From: Bacteroidota bacterium
GTDB lineage: Bacteria > Bacteroidota > Bacteroidia > Chitinophagales > Chitinophagaceae
Assembly (NCBI GenBank): GCA_005883855.1
Contig: VBAU01000220.1
Location: forward strand, 14,774 to 20,388
Length of the DNA stretch: 5,615 bases
Reading direction: 5' to 3'
The notes beneath the pieces were generated by a model. That model was given only the letters and a program-made list of their open reading frames with translations. It made no database searches and had not been told where the DNA came from. A program made the translations under genes and the position numbers. Below are positions 1-4,865 of this stretch, one piece after another. The first letter of the stretch is position 1, and every line of letters starts with the position of its first letter.

Positions 1-1
1 G

Positions 2-202
2 AACAAGGCTATCGGCAGCTTGGGTGAACCGTGTAAGAGTCTTCTGGAAGCTTATTACTTGGAGAAAAAAAACATGCAGGAAATAGCTCTATCGTTTGGA
101 TATACAAACGCCGATAACGCAAAAAACCAGAAGTACAAGTGCCTGATGAGACTGAAGAAAATATTTTTTGCTCAGTATAAAAACGGAAACGGTAATGGAT
201 GA
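2..202 (+). CDS. RNA polymerase sigma factor, sigma-70/ECF family (C-terminal part, 5' end outside window)
   Basis: The reading frame is open from the left edge (first full codon at base 2) to TGA at 200-202, giving 66 residues of the C-terminus. The visible part is sigma region 4, which binds the -35/-33 promoter element. It starts with LGEPCKSLLEAYYLEKKNM, followed by the helix-turn-helix (QEIALSFGYTNADNAKNQKY) and a basic end (KCLMRLKKIF). The LGEPC...LLE.YY and GY.NAD.AKNQKYKCL patterns are typical of Bacteroidota ECF-like sigma factors; this is recalled family knowledge. Region 2 and the start codon lie upstream and cannot be judged. The gene overlaps the next one by 8 bp (ATGGATGA), so the two are almost certainly co-transcribed and translationally coupled. 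That partner looks like an anti-sigma/protease membrane protein, which suggests this sigma factor answers to an envelope signal. The regulon is unknown. Confidence 0.88.
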   Translation, partial: NKAIGSLGEPCKSLLEAYYLEKKNMQEIALSFGYTNADNAKNQKYKCLMRLKKIFFAQYKNGNGNG

Positions 203-1310
203 CATTAAACTTCTTGATGCAGTTGAACGATATATCCGGGGTGAAATGACGCCGGATGAGAGGCTGCACTTCGAACAATTGCGCAAAGCGAACGCGGAGG
301 TGGATCAACTTGTCGTTGAACATACTTTGTTTTTGCAGCAAATGAACCGTTTTTCAGAATGGAAGAAATTCAAACAAAGTCTCCAGGAAGTGCACATTAA
401 CCTTGCAGAACAAGGCGAGATCAATTCCGATAAGCCGCGTGGTCGCATTGTCTACCTTTGGAGAAAGTATAAAAAAGTCACTGCTATCGCAGCTTCAATT
501 GCAGGTATCACCACCATTGTGCTCAGCGCATTGGTTTGGTCCGTAGCCCCAAAAACGCCTACCTCAGAGCTTGAAACTTTGAAGAGGAAACTAAATGCAC
601 AGGAAAATAAGACAAATCAGCTCCAAACGGATCTAAACCACGTCAAGGACAAAGTGAACTCACCGGTCAACAACCCGGCCTCTTCGCCCATTGAATTCAA
701 ATCTGGCGGAACAGGATTCCTTATAGATGCAAAAGGGCTGATGATCACAAATGCTCACATCGTCAAAAATTCCCGCAACATACGTGTCGTAAATGCAAAG
801 GGCCAGCAGTTCAACGCGTTTGTTGTAAGGCTTGACATTACAAGAGATGTGGCCGTAATCAAGATTGATGATGACCAATTTAAACCTGCCATTTCTTTGC
901 CTTACAGCATTCGAAAATCAACTTCAGATATTGCTGAACCTGTATTTACGCTGGGTTATCCCAGGGATGAGATAGTTTATGGCGAGGGTTATTTAAGTGC
1001 CCGGACTGGTTTCAACGGCGACACCCTTAGTTGCCAGATCTCTATTGCAGCAAATCCTGGCAACAGCGGCGGTCCCATTTTCGATCATAATGGAGAAGTG
1101 ATTGGAATACTTACATCGAAAGAGACGGAAACGGAAGGCGTCGTATTTGCGGTGCAGTCCAAGTATATTTACCGCGTGCTGGATGATCTCAAGAAAAGCC
1201 CTTTGTATAAGAATATGAAGCTGCCGACAAAATCAACCTTAAGTGGTTTGGAAAAAACTCAGCAGGTAAAGAAAATCCAGGACTTTGTATTTATCGTAAA
1301 AGGAGATTGA
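195..1310 (+). CDS. Membrane-anchored trypsin/HtrA-like serine protease with anti-sigma-like N-terminus
   Basis: A 371-residue protein when started at ATG 195, which overlaps the sigma-factor stop; an in-frame ATG at 168 would add nine residues deep inside that gene and is less likely. Residues 1-90 are charged and helical, and the opening LLDAVERYIRGEMTPDER resembles the start of FecR/anti-sigma-type cytoplasmic domains; no zinc-binding His/Cys motif is seen. One transmembrane helix lies at about 95-117, then a coiled coil at about 125-156. From about 165 comes a chymotrypsin-fold domain with the triad His188 (TNAHIV), Asp218 (ITRDVAVIKI) and Ser291 (NPGNSGGPI), as in S1C proteases. Positive residues before the helix (RKYKK) predict N-in topology with the protease in the periplasm. 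About 60 residues follow the core, too few for a PDZ domain, so it differs from DegP/DegS. Role inferred: sensing and transducing envelope stress to the co-encoded sigma factor. The protease call is firm; the anti-sigma role is a hypothesis. Confidence 0.9.
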   Translation: MDDIKLLDAVERYIRGEMTPDERLHFEQLRKANAEVDQLVVEHTLFLQQMNRFSEWKKFKQSLQEVHINLAEQGEINSDKPRGRIVYLWRKYKKVTAIAASIAGITTIVLSALVWSVAPKTPTSELETLKRKLNAQENKTNQLQTDLNHVKDKVNSPVNNPASSPIEFKSGGTGFLIDAKGLMITNAHIVKNSRNIRVVNAKGQQFNAFVVRLDITRDVAVIKIDDDQFKPAISLPYSIRKSTSDIAEPVFTLGYPRDEIVYGEGYLSARTGFNGDTLSCQISIAANPGNSGGPIFDHNGEVIGILTSKETETEGVVFAVQSKYIYRVLDDLKKSPLYKNMKLPTKSTLSGLEKTQQVKKIQDFVFIVKGD

Positions 1311-1323
1311 CCAAGTTCCTTAT

Positions 1324-1351
1324 AAAAAAACGATCCGTCGGATTTTTTTTT
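1324..1351. terminator. Bidirectional intrinsic terminator between convergent genes
   Basis: A short hairpin, ATCC (1333-1336), loop GTC, GGAT (1340-1343), is flanked by seven A residues (1324-1330) on the left and nine T residues (1343-1351) on the right. Read from either strand it is a GC-containing stem followed by a U-tract, and the A/T flanks can pair to lengthen it. It lies 13 bp after the protease stop and touches the TAA stop of the convergent nucleotidyltransferase, so it probably serves both transcripts. The four-pair core is weak, which limits confidence in its efficiency. Confidence 0.7.
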
Positions 1352-2255
1352 ACGTCCAAAATTGCTGAGGGTATTCTCCTTTCTGCGCTAATTCATTTAA
1401 CCTTTTTTCCACCTCCGGCGCGTCCTCTTTATACGTAACACCAAACCATGGAACGTTCGTCCTGATCACCTTGATCGTCCCTCCATCCTTAATGAACTGG
1501 TCGGCAACAATCGGAATAAAAAATTCGGCTTTGATGTTTTGAAGGTTGTCACGCAAAAAGTCCCGGAACATTTTCTGCGTGTAATCGAAAATCGAAGGAT
1601 GGAAACACCAAAAATTCATAGACACGCTTGTATTCAAAGCTAGTTCCTTAGGTTCTTTGTCATCATCACAAAGTACTTTTCCCTCTTTCATAGAAATATT
1701 GATCCGCTCAACAATGGAAGAAAGGTTGCCATCGTCGTCCAGCTGGCACACACCACGATTTACACTTCCATACTCAGACAGAGTCTGTAAAAGGTCATAT
1801 CCCAAAATGGCATATCGGTCCGGGTTGCATTCGCTCTCCAGGAAGTTGCTTGCTTTCCTGAAGGCATCATACCCATAAAAATCATCGGCGTTAACAACAG
1901 CAAATGGTTCTTTCACAACTTCCATAGCGCACAGCACGGCATGCGCAGTACCCCATGGCTTTTTTCTTTCTTCCGGAATAGCCACGCCCTCTGTAAACGA
2001 ATCCATTTCCTGGTAAACGTATTCTATCTCTACCCGGTCATTCAGCCTCTGTTCAAAGATTTGCTTGAAATCGTCCGCGAAATGCTTGCGAATAACAAAG
2101 ACAACCTTCTTAAATCCCGATCGAATGGCATCGTAAATTGAATATTCCATGAGGGTTTCACCTCCTGGCCCAAAACCCTGGATCTGCTTCATACTTCCAT
2201 AACGCGAGGCAATACCTGCCGCAAGAATGACCAAAGACGGTGATGTAGGCTCCAT
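1350..2255 (-). CDS. NTP-transferase-family (sugar-phosphate type) nucleotidyltransferase
   Basis: A 301-residue cytoplasmic protein with a Rossmann-like nucleotidyltransferase fold. Such enzymes move a nucleoside monophosphate from an NTP to a sugar phosphate, releasing pyrophosphate. The N-terminal nucleotide-binding loop is LAAGIASRYGSMK (11-23), a variant of the usual GxGTRL...PK signature with SRYG in place of TRL. Further family-like positions are PWGTAHA (100-106), the metal-binding VNADDFYG (121-128, Asp124/Asp125), SVNRG (164-168), VERI (182-185) and the acceptor-site stretch VSMNFW (211-216). The C-terminus (FGVTYKEDAPEV, about 271-282) has no added hexapeptide-repeat acyltransferase domain. 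The length suits a stand-alone enzyme. The exact sugar and nucleotide cannot be read from sequence. No kinase or glycan-synthesis partner lies beside it, and it appears to be monocistronic, with its own terminator and a divergent neighbour. Confidence 0.82.
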   Translation of the reverse strand: MEPTSPSLVILAAGIASRYGSMKQIQGFGPGGETLMEYSIYDAIRSGFKKVVFVIRKHFADDFKQIFEQRLNDRVEIEYVYQEMDSFTEGVAIPEERKKPWGTAHAVLCAMEVVKEPFAVVNADDFYGYDAFRKASNFLESECNPDRYAILGYDLLQTLSEYGSVNRGVCQLDDDGNLSSIVERINISMKEGKVLCDDDKEPKELALNTSVSMNFWCFHPSIFDYTQKMFRDFLRDNLQNIKAEFFIPIVADQFIKDGGTIKVIRTNVPWFGVTYKEDAPEVEKRLNELAQKGEYPQQFWT

Positions 2256-2276
2256 GCTGTGATTTTTAGACAGCAG

Positions 2277-2295
2277 CGAATTTAAATTAATTTCG
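2277..2295. promoter_or_regulatory. Possible divergent, overlapping -7 elements
   Basis: The 45-bp spacer between the divergent starts at 2255 and 2301 holds an AT-rich near-palindrome. On the + strand TAATTTCG (2288-2295) and on the - strand TAAATTCG (complement of 2277-2284) each match the Bacteroidota -7 consensus TAnnTTTG with one mismatch. No convincing TTG element is seen at the -33 distance on either side. Used as such, the + strand site would give an almost leaderless mRNA and the - strand site a leader of roughly 15 nt. This is weak evidence resting on motif and position only. Confidence 0.33.
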
Positions 2296-2300
2296 TCTTC

Positions 2301-3200
2301 ATGCAGCCTTTATCGTTTGAATCAATTACCGTTGAGGAAATCGATCTTCCATTTCTGCATGAGAAAAAAGTCGGCTGCTCCGTCTTGCACATTGACAAAA
2401 TTCATCCTGTAATTTCCGGCAACAAATGGTTTAAGCTGAAATATTATGTGGAGAAGGCAAAGTCTATTGACAAAAAATGCATTGCAACGTTCGGGGGCGC
2501 CTATTCAAATCATATCCTCGCCACCGCTGCCGCGGGTGAATTATTTAAGCTTCAAACAATCGGAATCATAAGGGGAGAAAGACCAACCACGCTTTCGCTT
2601 ACGTTACAACAGGCGATGGATCACGGAATGAATTTATTTTTCATAAGCCGTGAGCAGTATGCCAACAAGACCCTGCCTCCGGAGATCAGGGATCAAGAAC
2701 AATTCTATCTGATCAATGAAGGAGGGTATGGCATAAAGGGTGCACAAGGCGCGGCCGAAATTCTGGGCTATTGTGAAAAAGAAAATTATTCACATATTGC
2801 CTGCGCTGTGGGCACTTCAACGATGATGGCGGGGTTGATCACGGGTAACCTCCCGTCACACGAAATATTAGGGATCCCAGTTTTAAGATACAGGACTGAC
2901 CTTGAAAAAGCTCTTGATGAATTGCTGAGTCCGGACGCAAAGTCAAGAAAATTTCAAATGATTCATGATTATCACTTCGGTGGATATGCGAAGTACAACG
3001 CAGAGTTGATAAGCTTCATGAACGATCTGTACAAAAACACTGGAATCCCTACGGACTTTGTTTACACTGGCAAACTGTTCTATGGCATCTTCGATTTGAT
3101 AAAAAATGATTTCTTTCCTGCCGGAAGCAGTTTACTCGTTGTACACAGCGGCGGTCTGCAGGGTAATCGATCTTTACAGCGCGGATCGTTAATCTTCTGA
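2301..3200 (+). CDS. PLP-dependent enzyme, D-cysteine desulfhydrase / ACC deaminase family
   Basis: A 299-residue fold-type II pyridoxal-phosphate enzyme of the tryptophan-synthase-beta superfamily. Visible motifs are GNKWFKLKY, with Lys42 as the likely PLP Schiff-base lysine; FGGAYSNHILATAAAG, with Ser69-Asn70-His71 at the cofactor/substrate site; a glycine-rich phosphate loop GTSTMMAG (171-178); YTGKLFYG (255-262), holding the conserved Tyr; and HSGGLQG (282-288), which faces the pyridine nitrogen. The SNH triplet and HSGG resemble D-cysteine desulfhydrases; true ACC deaminases usually have SNQ and a Leu-Gly-Gly motif there. D-cysteine desulfhydrase activity (pyruvate, ammonia, sulfide) or a related D-amino-acid lyase is therefore likelier than ACC deamination, although databases often name such proteins ACC deaminase. 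It is about 30 residues shorter than the classical enzymes. It appears to be a single-gene unit, and the substrate is unproven. Confidence 0.82.
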   Translation: MQPLSFESITVEEIDLPFLHEKKVGCSVLHIDKIHPVISGNKWFKLKYYVEKAKSIDKKCIATFGGAYSNHILATAAAGELFKLQTIGIIRGERPTTLSLTLQQAMDHGMNLFFISREQYANKTLPPEIRDQEQFYLINEGGYGIKGAQGAAEILGYCEKENYSHIACAVGTSTMMAGLITGNLPSHEILGIPVLRYRTDLEKALDELLSPDAKSRKFQMIHDYHFGGYAKYNAELISFMNDLYKNTGIPTDFVYTGKLFYGIFDLIKNDFFPAGSSLLVVHSGGLQGNRSLQRGSLIF

Positions 3201-3205
3201 AGATT
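3191..3205 (+). repeat. Perfect 7-1-7 palindrome across the stop codon of the PLP enzyme gene
   Basis: AATCTTC (3191-3197), one central T, then GAAGATT (3199-3205) form a perfect inverted repeat that includes the TGA stop (3198-3200). In RNA it could make a short hairpin followed by only TTCTC, so it is at best a weak terminator. It also covers the -33 region of the promoter at 3221, so a protein-binding site is an alternative. The symmetry is visible directly; the role is undetermined. Confidence 0.45.
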
Positions 3206-3220
3206 TCTCGAATGCTCCCC

Positions 3221-3228
3221 TATCTTTG
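3221..3228 (+). promoter_or_regulatory. Bacteroidota -7 promoter box TATCTTTG for the secreted-protein gene
   Basis: TATCTTTG matches the Bacteroidota sigma-A -7 consensus TAnnTTTG exactly. It lies 43 bp before ATG 3271, predicting a transcript start near 3233-3235 and a leader of about 36 nt. The -33 element is poor: only TTCTG ending at 3199, 21 bp upstream. The box helps choose the start codon, because a TTG start at 3226 would lie inside the box itself, leaving ATG 3271 (or 3274) as the real start. Confidence 0.65.
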
Positions 3229-3242
3229 CAAGCAATTGCAAA
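3225..3242 (+). repeat. TTTGCAA inverted repeat at the transcription start region
   Basis: TTTGCAA (3225-3231) and TTGCAAA (3236-3242) form a perfect 7-bp dyad with a 4-bp spacer (GCAA). It overlaps the end of the -7 box and the predicted transcription start. A related dyad with the same left arm occurs at 4829-4858 in front of the pseudouridine synthase gene. It could be an operator or a 5'-end hairpin. Part of the left arm is simply the -7 box, so significance is uncertain. Confidence 0.4.
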
Positions 3243-3270
3243 AGAATCCAAACCTTTTTTCGTTATAAGA

Positions 3271-4002
3271 ATGATGAAAAAATCCATCCTTCTCCTTATC
3301 ACAACCCTTGCCACTGCCCTTTGCTCTGATCTGTCCGCGCAGGATACTCTTCCCAAATTTTCATTAAGGAGCCTGGGCAACAATCGAATCATTATCAGCT
3401 GGACAAATAATTACCAACGGGTAAAACAGATCAGCATTCAGCGCTCAGCAGACAGCCTGAAAAATTATAAAACAATCCTGACGGTGCCTGATCCGATGAA
3501 CAAACAAAACGGATATGCAGATACGAAGGCTGCCAGTGATAATATGTTCTACCGGTTATTTATACTTCTTGACGGCTCCATGTATACCTTTTCCACTGCC
3601 AAACGACCAATCTTCGATTCCGCGATGGCGGATGCGGATAGAAAAAAATTGGTAGACCCCTTTAGCATTGAGGTCAACAAGCCCGGGAAAAATATGGATT
3701 CCACCTTGAAAACAAACGGTGATGCAAAGAACAAGCCTAATATTTTCGTTCCCTCGATGTATGTGTACACCTCCCGGGATGGAAATATTCATTTGAACCT
3801 GCCTAATGCCGACTCAAAAAAGTACTCGGTTAAATTTTATGATGAAAACGATAATTTCTTGTTCGAGGTAAACAATTTGAAAGATCAGTCACTTATCATA
3901 GACAAGACCAACTTTTATCACGCCGGCTGGTTTAAGTTCGAGCTATTCGTAGACGATAAACTAAAAGAAAAGCATAAGTTTTATCTGGAAAAGGAGTTTT
4001 GA
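3271..4002 (+). CDS. Secreted protein of unknown function with FnIII-like domain
   Basis: A 243-residue protein started at ATG 3271, chosen because the -7 box at 3221 excludes earlier starts and because a signal peptide begins here; Met2 (3274) is an equal alternative. Residues 1-23 form a Sec signal peptide: MMKK, a hydrophobic core, then probable cleavage at SA-QD. Cys18 is not in a proper lipobox. Residues about 28-110 look like a fibronectin type III-like beta sandwich (RIIISWTN...ISIQRS...YADTKA...YRLFILLDG). A Lys/Asn-rich linker follows (about 125-158). The C-terminal part (about 160-243) is a second beta-rich module with aromatic and charged residues (FYHAGWFKFELF; end KEKHKFYLEKEF). 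I recall similar hypothetical proteins in Chitinophagaceae but no function. It probably acts in the periplasm or outside the cell as a binding or structural protein. The 8-bp gap to the convergent lipB leaves no room for a separate terminator. Confidence 0.8.
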   Translation: MMKKSILLLITTLATALCSDLSAQDTLPKFSLRSLGNNRIIISWTNNYQRVKQISIQRSADSLKNYKTILTVPDPMNKQNGYADTKAASDNMFYRLFILLDGSMYTFSTAKRPIFDSAMADADRKKLVDPFSIEVNKPGKNMDSTLKTNGDAKNKPNIFVPSMYVYTSRDGNIHLNLPNADSKKYSVKFYDENDNFLFEVNNLKDQSLIIDKTNFYHAGWFKFELFVDDKLKEKHKFYLEKEF

Positions 4003-4010
4003 CCTGCATT

Positions 4011-4790
4011 CTACCGCTCATGAATAAGTTCGACATCGAATACTTTTTGAAAGTTGTTTTTTACTTTTTCCTTCACCTCTTCAAAATTGATTTCCCTTCC
4101 CAACTCTTTTTTAAGGGAAGTAACCTGTTTATTTTGAATGCCGCAGGGAATAATAAGGTTAAAGTAATTTAGATCGGTGTTTATATTGAAAGCGAAACCG
4201 TGCATTGTGATCCAACGGCTGCATCTAACTCCAATAGCGCAGATCTTTCTTTCTTTGCCTTTGAGATCAGGATCAATCCAAACTCCTGTTTCCCCTTTTG
4301 ATCGCCCCCCGTTAATGCCGTATTCTGCGAGTGTAAGAATAACTATTTCTTCGAGATTCCGTAGGTAATGCCCAATGTCGGTTTCAAATTTTTCAAGATC
4401 CAAAATTGGGTAGCCTACAATTTGCTGCGGACCGTGAAAAGTAATATCGCCACCCCTGTTGGTTCTATAAAACTCAATCCCCATTTGCTTCAATCTCTCT
4501 TCGCTCATTAACACATTATCGATATTACCATTTTTGCCAAGCGTAAATACAGGAGGATGTTCGACAAACAGCAAGTAGTTCTGCGTCTCGGATTCAGCGT
4601 TTTCAGTTGGCACTTCACTGTCCCACCTGTCCAATTTGGAAGGTCGAATTTCGAATTTTGTTTCCGACTGCCGACTTCTGACCTCCAACTTAACCCCAAC
4701 GTTTGCCTGCAACAGTGCTTCCTGGTAATCCCATGCCGATTTATAATCCATCGTGCTCAGGTCCCGGAATATGACCGATTGTTTTATCAT
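4011..4790 (-). CDS. lipB: Octanoyl-[acyl-carrier-protein]:protein N-octanoyltransferase LipB
   Basis: A 259-residue LipB that transfers octanoate from acyl carrier protein to the lipoyl-domain lysine of 2-oxoacid dehydrogenases and glycine cleavage H protein, the first step of lipoate synthesis in the cytoplasm. Family motifs are LLFVEHPPVFTLGK (73-86), RGGDITFHGPQQ (112-123), KICAIGVR (182-189, catalytic Lys182), TMHGFAFNIN (195-204) and IIPCGI (213-218, nucleophile Cys216). Two oddities stand out. In HGPQQ, Gln122 replaces the Gly of the usual HGPGQ. The segment between the first helix (DYQEALLQAN, 21-30) and LLFVEHP is about 20-25 residues longer than in Bacteroidota LipB as I recall it; E. 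coli LipB has 213 residues in all. That extra piece coincides with a 7-bp repeat block at 4630-4689. The start matches the family N-terminus. All catalytic residues remain, so the enzyme is probably active. Its lipA partner is not in the window. Confidence 0.95.
   Translation of the reverse strand: MIKQSVIFRDLSTMDYKSAWDYQEALLQANVGVKLEVRSRQSETKFEIRPSKLDRWDSEVPTENAESETQNYLLFVEHPPVFTLGKNGNIDNVLMSEERLKQMGIEFYRTNRGGDITFHGPQQIVGYPILDLEKFETDIGHYLRNLEEIVILTLAEYGINGGRSKGETGVWIDPDLKGKERKICAIGVRCSRWITMHGFAFNINTDLNYFNLIIPCGIQNKQVTSLKKELGREINFEEVKEKVKNNFQKVFDVELIHER
4630..4689 (-). repeat. Degenerate tandem heptamer repeats in frame inside lipB
   Basis: Read on the + strand, the block divides into 7-bp units: TCCAATT (4630), TGGAAGG (4637), TCGAATT (4644), TCGAATT (4651, an identical tandem copy), a 4-bp break TTGT, then TTCCGAC (4662), TGCCGAC (4669), TTCTGAC (4676) and CTCCAAC (4683). 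Two families are visible: TCGAATT-like and TTCCGAC-like. The block is exactly 60 bp, encodes about residues 35-54 of LipB, and matches the extra length of this protein. TCCAATTTGGA at 4630-4640 is also palindromic. Just outside, CTGTCC recurs 9 bp apart (4618, 4627), so the repetitive region may be longer. It resembles short heptanucleotide repeat tracts normally found between genes. Confidence 0.65.
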
Positions 4791-4797
4791 CGAGCAA

Positions 4798-4805
4798 CAA
4801 ATTTA
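4798..4805 (-). promoter_or_regulatory. Bacteroidota -7 promoter box TAAATTTG for lipB
   Basis: On the - strand TAAATTTG matches TAnnTTTG exactly. Its downstream end is only 7 bp from the lipB ATG (4790), so the transcript would start within a few bases of the start codon and be leaderless or nearly so. No TTG is found at the proper -33 distance. The motif match is exact, but such AT-rich octamers also occur by chance. Confidence 0.45.
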
Positions 4806-4825
4806 AGAACAAAGCCACAACCCTA

Positions 4826-4833
4826 TAACTTTG
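4826..4833 (+). promoter_or_regulatory. Bacteroidota -7 promoter box TAACTTTG for the pseudouridine synthase gene
   Basis: TAACTTTG matches the -7 consensus exactly and lies 32 bp before ATG 4866, predicting transcription start near 4838-4840 and a leader of about 26 nt. The -33 region (around 4804) has no clear TTG. The divergent lipB box is 20 bp away on the other strand, so the two promoters share this 75-bp spacer and may interfere with each other or share control. Confidence 0.6.
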
Positions 4834-4858
4834 CAAGCATCAACGGCCATTTGCAAAG
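4829..4858 (+). repeat. CTTTGCAA inverted repeat between -7 box and start codon
   Basis: CTTTGCAA (4829-4836) and TTGCAAAG (4851-4858) are perfect 8-bp inverted arms separated by 14 bp. The left arm overlaps the -7 box and the right arm ends 7 bp before the ATG, so the arms bracket the predicted transcription start. A protein dimer bound here would cover the start site. The same 11-bp string CTTTGCAAGCA begins the dyad at 3224. Function is inferred only. Confidence 0.45.
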
Positions 4859-4865
4859 AGTTTTA

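Noticed and set aside
168..194. Upstream ATG for the protease gene
   Set aside because: It lies inside the sigma-factor coding region and adds nine residues. ATG 195 gives the tight stop/start overlap typical of coupled genes.
9..341. 110-codon open frame on the - strand
   Set aside because: It overlaps the sigma-factor end and the protease start, both well supported on the + strand, and has no recognisable features.
3226..3270. Upstream TTG start for the secreted protein
   Set aside because: The TTG is part of the -7 promoter box TATCTTTG, so it would not be transcribed. Starting at ATG 3271 also puts the signal peptide at the N-terminus.
3271..3340. Lipoprotein signal in the secreted protein (Cys18)
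   Set aside because: The residue before Cys18 is Leu, which does not fit a lipobox. A type I cleavage site after SA at residue 23 fits better.
3748..4002. Type IX secretion C-terminal sorting domain
   Set aside because: Size and beta-rich nature are similar, but the final residues KEKHKFYLEKEF do not resemble the sorting signals I know. Left as an unknown module.
4003..4010. Terminator between the convergent secreted-protein and lipB genes
   Set aside because: The gap is 8 bp, and neither hairpin nor T-tract is visible in or beside it.
4581..4691. Frameshift, intein or intron in lipB
   Set aside because: The reading frame is continuous, the extra segment is short, and no intein or intron features are present. 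A repeat-derived loop explains it better.
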